Source: Verrucomicrobiales bacterium (GTDB lineage Bacteria; Verrucomicrobiota; Verrucomicrobiia; Limisphaerales; JAYPXF01). From it: a stretch of DNA of 64,000 nt. The stretch's first letter is position 1. Every line of letters begins with the position of its first letter. Of the stretch, positions 50,146 through 58,737 are shown piece by piece. Under the pieces are notes generated by a model. The model worked only from the letters and a program-made list of their open reading frames with translations. It searched no databases and was not told where the DNA came from. A program made the translations under genes and the position numbers. Location of the stretch: assembly GCA_002715965.1 (NCBI GenBank), contig PBAL01000072.1, forward strand, positions 1 through 64,000. The letters are read 5' to 3'.

Positions 50146-51114
50146 ATGGTTGTTCGCGTAGGAAACACCTATTACAACGTAAAGCTCGAGCCGGTCCTTG
50201 TGGCGCTGGGCGTACTCGTGGTGCTCATTCTGGCCAATACCGCGGTGTTTACCGTGCCGGTGGAGTCTGAGGCCGTCGTTCTTCGGTTTGGAAAATATGC
50301 CCGCACGGCAAAACCGGGGCTCAATTTCAAGCTGCCGTTCGGAATCGAAAAACAGAAGCCGGTCCAAGTCAGGCGCCAGTTGAAGCAGGAGTTCGGGTTT
50401 GGAACGGAAGGCGCGACAAATCCGAAGCAGTCCGCACTGGGCGCGGAACAGGAGCGCGAACGCAACATGGTCACCGGTGACAAGAATGCCGCGACCGTGG
50501 AGTGGGTCATCCAGTACCGCATCAGCGACGCGAAGGCTTACCTGTTCAATGTCTATTATCCAGATGACAACCTGCGGGCCGTTTCGGAATCGGTGATGCG
50601 GGAAGTGGTCGGCGACCGTACGGTGGACGAAGTGATCACCATCGGACGCCGTGATATTCAGCAGACCGTGGAACGCAGGCTTCAGGAACTGGTCGATGAC
50701 TACCAGATGGGACTGAGCATCGATCAGGTCCAACTCAAGAACGTCAATCCGCCTCCCGACGTCCAGCCATCATTCAACGAGGTCAACCAAGCGCAGCAGC
50801 AACGCGAGAAATCGATCAACCTGGCATTGGGCCAGCAAAGCGAGGTCATCCCCCGCGCTCGCGGTGAGGCCGAGGGCAAACGCACGGAGGCACTGGGCTA
50901 CGCGGTCAAGCGTCGCAATGAGGCACTGGGTGATGCGGAGAGATTCAACGCCCTGTTTAAGGAGTATCAGAAGGCGCCGGAGGTGACGCGCCGAAGAATC
51001 TACCTGGAAACGATGATGGACATCCTACCCCGGCTGCAACGCAAGATCGTTCTCGATGACGAGGCCAAACAAATCCTGCCGCTCCTGAACCTGAACAGCG
51101 GAGGTGCACGATGA
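50146..51114 (+). CDS. hflK: HflK-like SPFH membrane protein
   Basis: 322 residues: one N-terminal helix (about 16-38, 'VLVALGVLVVLILANTAVF'), then an SPFH/band-7 domain with 'VESEAVVLRFGKYAR', 'PGLNFKLPFGIEK', 'NMVTGDKNAATVEWVIQYRI', 'LRAVSESVMREVVGDRTVDE' and 'IDQVQLKNVNPP', followed by a coiled coil. HflK and HflC form a membrane assembly that modulates the FtsH protease. The stop overlaps the next start (ATGA at 51111-51114), the standard hflK-hflC arrangement. The N-terminal Gly-rich region of E. coli HflK is missing. Confidence 0.92.
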   Translation: MVVRVGNTYYNVKLEPVLVALGVLVVLILANTAVFTVPVESEAVVLRFGKYARTAKPGLNFKLPFGIEKQKPVQVRRQLKQEFGFGTEGATNPKQSALGAEQERERNMVTGDKNAATVEWVIQYRISDAKAYLFNVYYPDDNLRAVSESVMREVVGDRTVDEVITIGRRDIQQTVERRLQELVDDYQMGLSIDQVQLKNVNPPPDVQPSFNEVNQAQQQREKSINLALGQQSEVIPRARGEAEGKRTEALGYAVKRRNEALGDAERFNALFKEYQKAPEVTRRRIYLETMMDILPRLQRKIVLDDEAKQILPLLNLNSGGAR

Positions 51115-52073
51115 AGTTCGGTGCGCAACTCATCGCCGTCGCTATCGTCACGTTGATCGGGACGATCATCCTCTTCAGTTCGGCTTACACTGTGCAGGAA
51201 ACTGAGCAGGTCATCATCACCCAATTTGGGAGGCCGGTGGGCACTGCGACCAATTCGGGCCTGCACTTCAAGTTGCCTTTCATCCAGGAGATCAATTCGT
51301 TTGAGAAACGCATCCTGCCTTGGGACGGAGATGCCATTGAGATGCCGACCAAGGACAAGACCTATGTGATCGTCGATGCTTTCGGCCGATGGCGAATCAA
51401 AGATCCGCTGAAGTATTTCGAGAAGCTACGCGACAGCCGGGGCGCGGAGTCCCGTCTGGACGACATTCTCGGCAGTGAAATACTGAGCGCGGTGGCCAGC
51501 CACGAGTTGATCGAGGTCATTCGGACGACCAAGGACCGCGTACCTCTGAAGGATGACACCCCCAACACAACCACCAACATCGGTGTGCTCTATTCGATCG
51601 AACGCGGACGCTCGCTGGTGGAACAAGATATCGAAGCCGCGGCTCGTCCCAAGCTGGCCGACTTCGGTATCGAGTTGCTGGATGTTCGCTTCAAACGCAT
51701 CAATTACAACGAGACCGTTCGCCGGGAAATCTATCAACGCATGATCACCGAGCGACAACGCATCGCGAAGGAGTTCCGCTCGGAAGGCGAAGAAAAGGCC
51801 GCCGAAATCCTCGGCAATATGAAGAAGGATCTCCAGGAGATCGAATCCGAGGCGTACAAAGACATCCAGAAGATACGAGGCGATGCCGATGCCGAGGCCG
51901 CCGACATCTATTCCGGCGCCTACAATCAAAGCCCGGAGTCGATCGAGTTCTACAACTTCATGAAGACCATGGAAGCCTACAAGGCGATGCTGACCAATGA
52001 CACCACCCTGGTGCTCAGTACGGACAGTGATCTGTTCAAGTTTTTCAAAGGGCCCGAAGCGCAGTTGAAATAG
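51111..52073 (+). CDS. hflC: HflC-like SPFH membrane protein
   Basis: 320 residues, coupled to hflK by an ATGA overlap. N-terminal helix (about 8-26, 'IAVAIVTLIGTIILFSSAY'), SPFH domain with 'EQVIITQFGRPVG', 'GLHFKLPFIQEINSFEKRI', 'DAFGRWRIKDPLKYFE' and 'DVRFKRINYNETVRREIYQR', then 'MITERQRIAKEFRSEGEE', the characteristic HflC coiled-coil signature, and a C-terminal 'FYNFMKTMEAYKA' helix. Together with HflK it regulates membrane protein quality control through FtsH. Both genes stand alone; no ftsH is in the window. Confidence 0.94.
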   Translation: MKFGAQLIAVAIVTLIGTIILFSSAYTVQETEQVIITQFGRPVGTATNSGLHFKLPFIQEINSFEKRILPWDGDAIEMPTKDKTYVIVDAFGRWRIKDPLKYFEKLRDSRGAESRLDDILGSEILSAVASHELIEVIRTTKDRVPLKDDTPNTTTNIGVLYSIERGRSLVEQDIEAAARPKLADFGIELLDVRFKRINYNETVRREIYQRMITERQRIAKEFRSEGEEKAAEILGNMKKDLQEIESEAYKDIQKIRGDADAEAADIYSGAYNQSPESIEFYNFMKTMEAYKAMLTNDTTLVLSTDSDLFKFFKGPEAQLK

Positions 52074-52182
52074 CGTCGGTAGATGAGGTTCGTGTTCAGA
52101 ACCGCGGATTACGCGGATGCCACGAATATTGACCGATGGCTGCGCCCTTCCGAACTCCGAGTTATCAGTTCCCTAAGGGCGT

Positions 52183-53532
52183 TCATGAACAGACTTCTGC
52201 GATTGCTTTCAGCTTCTCGTCGGAGACGTAGCCGTACCGATTGATCAAGACTCCGTGATTTGAAGCTTCCCAGGCGACCTTCAAACGGTTGCGGAAGTCA
52301 TCCACTGGTCCGTAGCTATGGGCGATGGGAACGATGGAAGATTCACCGGCTCGCACTTGTGCTTCCGCAATCTTTGCGCGTTGCGATTCTGATCCGACTG
52401 GGTGAGGAGTGTCCGGATCCGGATAGGTGTAGCGGGAGGATGGGTATGAATCTGCGGAATCAATTCCGAGCCATTCAACAATCACGCGTGTCAATTCATC
52501 CGCATTGTGGGTGGGGTTTGCTTCGAGGATCTGCGAGCGATAGTGATCCACGATCATGGGCCAGTGCATCGTGTAGAGCTTGCAGAAGATCGCGTCGGAG
52601 TGGTTCGTGAAGTTGGTTTCGTCGCTGCCGGCGATTTCGTTCCAAGGGTGGGGGAAGATGCCAGGAATGAGTTTCTTCGAAACACCGATCGCAGCGCGGT
52701 AACGGTTCATCATGTTTTGGACCAACGTGCCTTTGAGTTGGATCAGCTTTCGGAGTCGCTCGCTCAACCGGGTGAGGAGTTGTTCCAGGTCGGAAAGCTT
52801 CGCGGCATTGAGCATTGCCGAACGCGTATCACTGACGGTGGATTTCAACTCCTCAAAATCGATGTTCATGCCTTCCACAACCGGCTGGACCTGCGGATTG
52901 AAATCAAGGAACAGGTCGTCAAGGAAGTAGGGCGGATACTCGGGCCAATCGATGCGAATCCCTGAAGCTTCGGGGTGCTGCTCCATGAGATCGCGGATCA
53001 ACCCTTCGCCGTAGTTGAGGATGTCTTCGCTGGCGAGGGAACCGTTGAGGGCGAGACGCCGTTTCGGAAATGAGCCATCGGGCAACATCGGACGATCTTT
53101 GTCGTCAGGCCCGCCGAATTGGACGCGATAGCCGGGAGGGATGGCGGCTTGCACCTGGAGCAGGACTTCGATTCCGCGCGTCTTCGCTTCGGCGATGAAA
53201 TCGGATACCATGTGTCCTTCACGTTCGGTCAGTTCGCTCGCAGGCGCCGGTTGGTATCGCGTCGATTGATAGTGTGCCGGATTGGGTTTGAATGAAGGTG
53301 CAGTCTCCACCCACACCTCGCGTTTGCCCCAGAGCGGGCGATCGAGAAGTCGTTTTGCTCCCGAGCCGGCATCCGCCGGTGGTTCTCGCTGGCCACGTTC
53401 CCTGTCCGATTCAGCCATCACGTAGGGTGAGGTCGCAATGGAGGTGAACGGGGCGTGGGATTGCAGGTGATCGAGCAGGCCGTTCACGCCCTCGCTCTGG
53501 AAATACTCCGGAAGAACGGTCAGTCCCAGCAT
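52183..53532 (-). CDS. Hypothetical protein, TIM-barrel-like
   Basis: 449 residues without signal peptide. Segments such as 'GIEVLLQVQAAIPPGYRVQF', 'ASGIRIDWPEYPPYFLDDLF', 'LIPGIFPHPWNEIAG' and 'SSIVPIAHSYGPVDDFRNRL', ending in 'WEASNHGVLINRYGYVSDEKL', alternate strands and helices as in glycoside-hydrolase-type barrels. In many such barrels an acidic residue sits at strand ends, and 'IRIDWPE' would suit. I do not recognise a named family. It starts one base after the stop of the Nramp-like carrier, so the two are translated from one message and probably act on the same compound. Confidence 0.65.
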   Translation of the reverse strand: MLGLTVLPEYFQSEGVNGLLDHLQSHAPFTSIATSPYVMAESDRERGQREPPADAGSGAKRLLDRPLWGKREVWVETAPSFKPNPAHYQSTRYQPAPASELTEREGHMVSDFIAEAKTRGIEVLLQVQAAIPPGYRVQFGGPDDKDRPMLPDGSFPKRRLALNGSLASEDILNYGEGLIRDLMEQHPEASGIRIDWPEYPPYFLDDLFLDFNPQVQPVVEGMNIDFEELKSTVSDTRSAMLNAAKLSDLEQLLTRLSERLRKLIQLKGTLVQNMMNRYRAAIGVSKKLIPGIFPHPWNEIAGSDETNFTNHSDAIFCKLYTMHWPMIVDHYRSQILEANPTHNADELTRVIVEWLGIDSADSYPSSRYTYPDPDTPHPVGSESQRAKIAEAQVRAGESSIVPIAHSYGPVDDFRNRLKVAWEASNHGVLINRYGYVSDEKLKAIAEVCS

Positions 53533-53533
53533 C

Positions 53534-54976
53534 TCAGGCTCCGACGAGTTTGATGTATGCGCCGATCAGGCCGAGCGCGGTGAGGGTAATTCCCGAAAGG
53601 ACCAGCAGTGATTGCTGCCAACCTTTCAGCCGCAGGCCGATCGGAAGGTTGACGCGATCCACCCACCAGACTCCGATGCACCACAAGCCGCATCCGGTGG
53701 AGCCGCCGATCAATGCGGGAATCTGCACGATGCTCACGGGATTTGAGAGCGGCTCCCAGAAAAGTCCACCCCACATCACGATCAGGCCAACGACGACGCT
53801 CCAGATCATCACGTATTTCTTCACCTGCAGGTATTGCAACTCCGACGGTTTGTTGACGATTGGGAGCATGGTTTCGTAGGTCGTCTTGCTCCACACGTCG
53901 AAGGTCGCGAACACTGTCCCCCCGATCGCGGCAAAGATGCCGACTTGGTAGACATACAGGAGAGAAGGGTGGAGTTCGGTCAGGAATATCGCCTGGTAGT
54001 TCACGAGGTTCATCTTGTCCGGAATCAATTCCTTCGGGTGCAACAGGTCCGCGCCGAGCACCATGAAAGCAGCGGAAAATACAAACACGCAGACGAATGA
54101 AAGGAGAATGTCGATCCTCACCGGCAACAACCAACTGCGACCTCGCGCGATGTTCTCGGGAGCCATGTCGATGGCACGCAGCGTGTCACCATCGCGATGG
54201 TCGCAGATTCGTTTGTCACCGAAGAACGACCATTGCTTGTCGCGAATGAACCCGAGGTAGCCGGTGTAGGCCGGCAGCCCGGCGCCGATGATTCCGACGT
54301 AGCTGATCACCTCGATCCAAACCGGCTTGGCGGCAATCTTCGGAAATCCTTCTTTCACCCAGTCCTCGTAGACCGGGACAGAAGGGATTAGCCCCGCGAG
54401 CATTCCGCTGATGGACGGTTGGCAGGCGATTGCGGCAACGATGATGGTTCCCAGAAGCAAGCCCACGATCACCTTCTGGCTGAGTTCGAGAAAGCCGTAT
54501 CCCTGTCGCAGACTCGTTCCGGCGGCCAGGGCGATGAGCAGCGACGACCAGAGGCGGGCGAGGACATCCAGGTTCCTTTCCACCCCTGCAATCCAATTGA
54601 TGAAAGTGCCGATCAACAAGGACAGGCTGGCGAGGAGAAAGGGGAAACAAACCAGCGTGATCACCAGCAGAAACCACGGGAACCAGGCACGTGGTCCGGG
54701 CAGGTGACGCCAGCTTTCCATTGGGTGCTCACCAGTCAGCGTCATGTAGCGCGCGGAGGTGTACATCTGCACGCCCTTCAGGAAGAGTCCTGCTACCAGG
54801 CACCAGATGATGGAATACTCAAAGATCGCCCCGCCACGTGAAGCGAACAGAGTCTCGCCACTTCCGATTGAAACGGAAGCCATGATCACCCCCGGTCCGA
54901 ACCACTTGAGAAGCGAAAGCGCGGAGCCGTCCTTCAACCGATCGGGAGGCTCCGGATATTTCAGAGGGTCAGACAC
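53534..54976 (-). CDS. Nramp-like transporter lacking the metal motif
   Basis: 480 residues from a GTG at 54976 (MSDPLKYPEPPDRLKD); an upstream TTG at 55012 is less likely. About eleven helices. Helix 1 is 'WFGPGVIMASVSIGSGETLFA', aligning (in two parts, WFGPGVIM and ASVSIGSGE) with the Nramp 'GPG...' start. The metal-coordinating DPGN is replaced by GSGE, and helix 6 has no clear MPH. Other Nramp-like carriers of this type occur in Planctomycetes and Verrucomicrobia and may move Mg or an organic substrate rather than Mn/Fe. Here it is paired with a barrel protein of unknown function. Confidence 0.75.
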   Translation of the reverse strand: MSDPLKYPEPPDRLKDGSALSLLKWFGPGVIMASVSIGSGETLFASRGGAIFEYSIIWCLVAGLFLKGVQMYTSARYMTLTGEHPMESWRHLPGPRAWFPWFLLVITLVCFPFLLASLSLLIGTFINWIAGVERNLDVLARLWSSLLIALAAGTSLRQGYGFLELSQKVIVGLLLGTIIVAAIACQPSISGMLAGLIPSVPVYEDWVKEGFPKIAAKPVWIEVISYVGIIGAGLPAYTGYLGFIRDKQWSFFGDKRICDHRDGDTLRAIDMAPENIARGRSWLLPVRIDILLSFVCVFVFSAAFMVLGADLLHPKELIPDKMNLVNYQAIFLTELHPSLLYVYQVGIFAAIGGTVFATFDVWSKTTYETMLPIVNKPSELQYLQVKKYVMIWSVVVGLIVMWGGLFWEPLSNPVSIVQIPALIGGSTGCGLWCIGVWWVDRVNLPIGLRLKGWQQSLLVLSGITLTALGLIGAYIKLVGA

Positions 54977-54988
54977 GCGCGGAGTCTC

Positions 54989-55531
54989 GTGAATACATTC
55001 CCCGCTTGGCAACGCTTTCGTCGTGCCGCGTTCCCGCTGTGGTTTGGGTTTCCTCTAGTTTTTGATCAGCGAACCGAAAACCGATCTCAGCAAATCCGCC
55101 GTTCGTGCAATCGGATCTTTTCGGATCTTGGCTTCTTCCCCGGCCACAACCTTGAAGAGACAGCCGAGGAGGCAAAAGCCGCGCATATCGTGTTCTTTGC
55201 GGGCGACGCCAAGCCCGAGCTTATTGAACCACTCAACAGTGCCGGAGTGTTGACCGTGGGTGACACCACCGGATCCTGGGACCAGGGAGGCATGATCGAG
55301 ATGCGCGAGGTCAAGGGGCGGATTCGCTTTGCCATCAACCTGAAGCGCGCCAAGGACGTGATAATCCAGATCAAACCCCAGTTGCTTCGGTTGGCTGTAG
55401 AGGTGCGAAAACAGGCCGGATGGCCTGAACCGCCCAGCACCACCGAAACGGTCCGAACTCTCCCATCTTGCTTGTCGCCGTACTGTCAGGCAACTACGTT
55501 GAACCTAAGCATAGTTCCTCCACGAACATGA
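54989..55531 (+). pseudogene. YfiR-like C-terminal fragment
   Basis: From about 55164 the frame matches the second half of YfiR (DUF4154) proteins: 'AAHIVFFAGDAKPELIEPL', 'GVLTVGDTTGSWDQGGMIEM', 'RIRFAINLKRAKDVIIQI' and 'LLRLAVEVRKQ'. The first 58 residues from the GTG at 54989 do not form the expected signal peptide and 'KAAFLYNFAKFVEWP' segment, so the 5' half is missing or scrambled. YfiR proteins are periplasmic inhibitors of diguanylate cyclases or partners of sensor kinases. The frame ends inside the start of the TonB receptor gene. Confidence 0.7.
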
Positions 55532-57627
55532 AACGACTCATTCCCACATTGGCCGCATTCGTCGCGCTGACCCTTTCGCCGCTGAGTTTCGCGCAGGATG
55601 TTGACGCAGAACCCGATCCCGGCGACGGCTTCTCCGACGAGGGATTCAACCTTGAAAACATCACGAGCCTCAGCCTGGAACAGCTGATGGACGTCGAGGT
55701 GGAGATTGCCACAAAGAAGGCTGAGCCGATCTCTGCCATTCCTGCCGCGGTGTCCGTCATCACCAACTAAGATATTCGGCGATCCGCGGCGCGCACATTG
55801 CCGGAGATACTTCGACAGGCCGCGGGCGTGCAGGTCGCGCGTCAGAACGGAAACTACTGGGCGGTGAGCATCCGTGGTTTCCAGGATGTGTTCGCCAACA
55901 AGCTGCTGGTACTTCAGGACGGCCGGAGCCTCTACACCCCACTCTTTTCGGGAACGTTTTGGGACGTGCAGGATCTGGTGTTGGAGGACATCGATCGCAT
56001 CGAAATCGTTCGCGGACCCGGTGCAACAGTCTGGGGCGCGAACGCCGTCAATGGTGTGATCAACATCATCAGCAAATCGTCCAAGGACACCGTCGGGACT
56101 CATGTGAATGTCGGCTACGGTTCTGAACTGCAGGGAATTTACAGTGCCCGCCATGGCGTCAAACTGTCCGAGGATCTGTTCTTCCGCATCTATGGCAAGT
56201 TCGCCAATCATGACAACACCCGGTTGGCATCGGGGGCCGGTGCCAACGATGGATTCCATACGGCCCGTGGCGGTTTCCGAATGGATCAGACCTTGACCGA
56301 TGTCGCCAAGCTCACGCTCTCGGGCGAAGTCTACTGGGGCAAGGTGAACAATACCTACGCCACCTATGAACCCAGCCTTTCTCCTGCCGCGCAGATCGGC
56401 AGCGAATCCGTACAGGGTGGTGTCGGTGGCGGCCATGTCCTGGGCCGCTTCTCCCGGGAGTATGGAACGGGTAACCTGACCATTCAGGCTTATTACGACC
56501 GATCCATTCGCCAGGCCGCGATCTTCGACGAAAGCCGGGACACCGGAGATATGGAAGTTCAGTATGATTTGGAACTGGGCCATCGTCACAGCATCGTGGC
56601 CGGAGCGGGTTACCGCATCAGTGCCGATCAACAGGGAAGCACAGCGTCATTGTCTTTCTCGCAAGACGATCGGGTAACCCACCGCGCAAATCTGTTTGTG
56701 CAGGATGACATCACTCTCATGGCGGACAAAATCAAGCTGTCCATAGGCAGCAAGCTTTCCCACAACCAATTCACGGGTCTCGAGGTTCAACCGAGCGCCC
56801 GCCTCCACTATCAAATCGCAACAAATCAGGCTGCCTGGGTCTCCGTGGCTCGCGCCGTTCGTACTCCCTCCCGCGTTGAAGATGATGTCACGATCGTTTC
56901 ATTTAATCCCACACTCCCGCCGGCTGGCCTCCCGACCGTTCTGGATGGGCAGCGCGGAATCGGATCGGAAACGATGCTCGCTTATGAGGCCGGTTACCGC
57001 ATTCGAGCCAACAAACGATTTACCCTGGATGTCGCGGGTTTCTACAACCAGTACGACAATCTCCGCTCCATCGAGCCCGGTGGCGTAGGTCTTCATCCCG
57101 CGATCTTGGCGCTCCCTTTCCCCGGCGCTCCTGGTCCGATTGGTGCGATATTCCACGCCGCGAATGATGTGGAAGGCGAATCCTACGGGGTGGAGATCTC
57201 CCCCTCCTTCCAGATCAAGGACTGGTGGCGACTCACGACCAGCTACTCCTATCTGAACGTGGATTTGCGCGGGAACGAAAACAGCAACGACACGATCACC
57301 CCGCGCGAAGAGGACCAAAGCCCGGATCACACGATCTCCATCGGGTCGCGGATGGATTTCGACAACAGCGTCGATCTGGACCTGTTCGTCCGCTACGTGG
57401 ACCAGCTGGACGTTGCGCGTGCGAACAACAATCAGGGCGCGTCGATTCCCGCCTATTGGACGCTCGATGCCCGGATCGGCTGGCAACCAACGCCCGGAAT
57501 GGAGGTCTCCCTAGCGGGACAAAGCCTGTTTGATTATCGACGACCTGAATTCGCCCCGACCTTTGCGTCGGTAGAAAGCTTCGAAATTGAACACTCTGTG
57601 CTGGCGATGTTGACCTACCGGTTTTGA
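55528..57627 (+). pseudogene. TonB-dependent receptor with an in-frame stop
   Basis: The ATG at 55528 gives a signal peptide (LIPTLAAFVALTLSPLSFA), 'NLENITSLSLEQLMDVEVEI' and 'IPAAVSVITN', then TAA at 55768-55770. The same frame continues with 'DIRRSAARTLPEILRQAAGV', 'SIRGFQDVFANKLLVLQDGR' and 'IEIVRGPGATVWGANAVNGV', a complete plug, followed by the whole 22-strand barrel to the aromatic end 'LAMLTYRF' at 57627. In intact relatives the codon is Glu or Gln (GAA/CAA), so a single G/C-to-T change explains it. Without suppression only an 80-residue exported peptide is made. The rest shows no further damage, so this looks recent or is an error. Confidence 0.85.
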
Positions 57628-57709
57628 GCCCGGGTCAATCAGGACTATTTGAATTTCTGTGTGATGGAATTCGCCCGGCAAATGGCCCGTCACAATTGAA
57701 ACGAGCCAA

Positions 57710-58282
57710 ATGGGAAAAAGAGAGTATCGACAGTTTCAATGTTGGATCTGCGTGGTTGTGACCGCGCTGGCCGTTTCGTTGATACAACCCGTCAGCGCGG
57801 CGGGTGCGCAACTGAAACATCACGGCCTGATGGCGGCCATGATCTCGAAATTTCCACCTTTCGCAAAGTGGCCTGCGGGAACTCGGCTCAGGGCTAAGAA
57901 GCAGCTCAGCATCGCCGTGTTCACCAAGGACAAGTCGATTGTGGAGCAATTCGCCGGCACCCTGCATCGCAAGACACTTGGTGGAATCAAATGGACCGTG
58001 AAACAAGTGATCACGGCCGAGGAGGCGACGAAGTATCCGATCGTGTTCTTCGGCAAGGACGTTCCCGAACCTACCGACGAATGGTACGAAAAACTCAAGG
58101 GCGAGGGAGTGTTGACCTTCGGCGAGAAAGCGGAAAACGCAGCGCGCAAAGCGGTCATGAATTTTGTCATCAGTGGGAAAAAGGTAAGATTCGACATTCA
58201 CCTGGGGGTTGCAGCCAAGGCTGGAGTGAGGATTGCACCTCAGCTGGGACGCGTCGCCCGAAAGGTCGTGCAAGATGAGTAG
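57710..58282 (+). CDS. YfiR-family periplasmic protein
   Basis: 190 residues with signal (CVVVTALAVSLIQPVSA). The YfiR/DUF4154 fold: 'LMAAMISKFPPFAKWP' (the family's 'YNFAKFVEWP' position), 'LSIAVFTKDKSIVEQFA', 'YPIVFFGKDVPEPTDEW', 'GVLTFGEKAENA' and 'MNFVISGKKVRFDIHLG'. It is the one intact member of the module (YfiR fragment, broken receptor, this gene, kinase remnant). Homologues encoded beside TonB receptors and hybrid kinases are thought to relay periplasmic signals to the kinase. The kinase starts 3 bp downstream. Confidence 0.8.
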   Translation: MGKREYRQFQCWICVVVTALAVSLIQPVSAAGAQLKHHGLMAAMISKFPPFAKWPAGTRLRAKKQLSIAVFTKDKSIVEQFAGTLHRKTLGGIKWTVKQVITAEEATKYPIVFFGKDVPEPTDEWYEKLKGEGVLTFGEKAENAARKAVMNFVISGKKVRFDIHLGVAAKAGVRIAPQLGRVARKVVQDE

Positions 58283-58284
58283 CG

Positions 58285-58708
58285 ATGTTTCGGTTTCGCA
58301 ATCTCGGTCTGCGGCTCAAGATTTTCTTCTTGTTGACCGCAATCACTTTGACGGCGCTGGTCATGGCCTGCGCCGTATTCGTCGCGTTCGACCAGTTCTC
58401 CATCAAGCGGCGCGCGTTGGAGGATCTGCAGCGAGATGCCAGCCAGTTTGCCGATGCCAGAGGGAATCAGCGGGAAAGACCTCGCCCAGAAAATTCGCAA
58501 GGAACGCGCGGATCTCAAGGTCATCTATACCAGCGGTTATAGTCCCGATTTGTTTGGGAAAGATGTCGTGCTCGACGAACAGGTAAACTTCCTGCCCAAG
58601 CCCTATCGCATGAACACACTCGCCTCCCTGGTGCGCCAGATCCTCGATGGTGACGCCAGCGTCACGCCCGGCAACGGCGAGACCAAAACCGGCCCAATTA
58701 CTTCATAA
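58285..58708 (+). pseudogene. Hybrid histidine kinase with large internal deletion
   Basis: The ATG at 58285 opens with MFRFRNLGLRLKIFFLLTAI, a membrane helix and the start of a CHASE8-like sensor ('SIKRRALEDLQRDASQFAD', about 57 residues). At about 58452 it joins, in a different frame, the end of a receiver domain: 'MPEGISGKDLAQKIRKERAD', 'LKVIYTSGYSPDLF' and 'VNFLPKPYRMNTLASLVRQI'. Sensor remainder, HAMP, HisKA, ATPase and the first half of the receiver (with its Asp) are missing, roughly 600 or more residues. It begins 3 bp after yfiR, as an intact kinase would. Confidence 0.82.
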
Positions 58709-58737
58709 CGTGGGTTTCGGAGAATTGCCCCGGGGGG

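Noticed and set aside
29253-55770. Stop-codon readthrough or an alternative genetic code
   Set aside because: TAG, TGA and TAA each interrupt a different gene, while intact genes end normally with all three.
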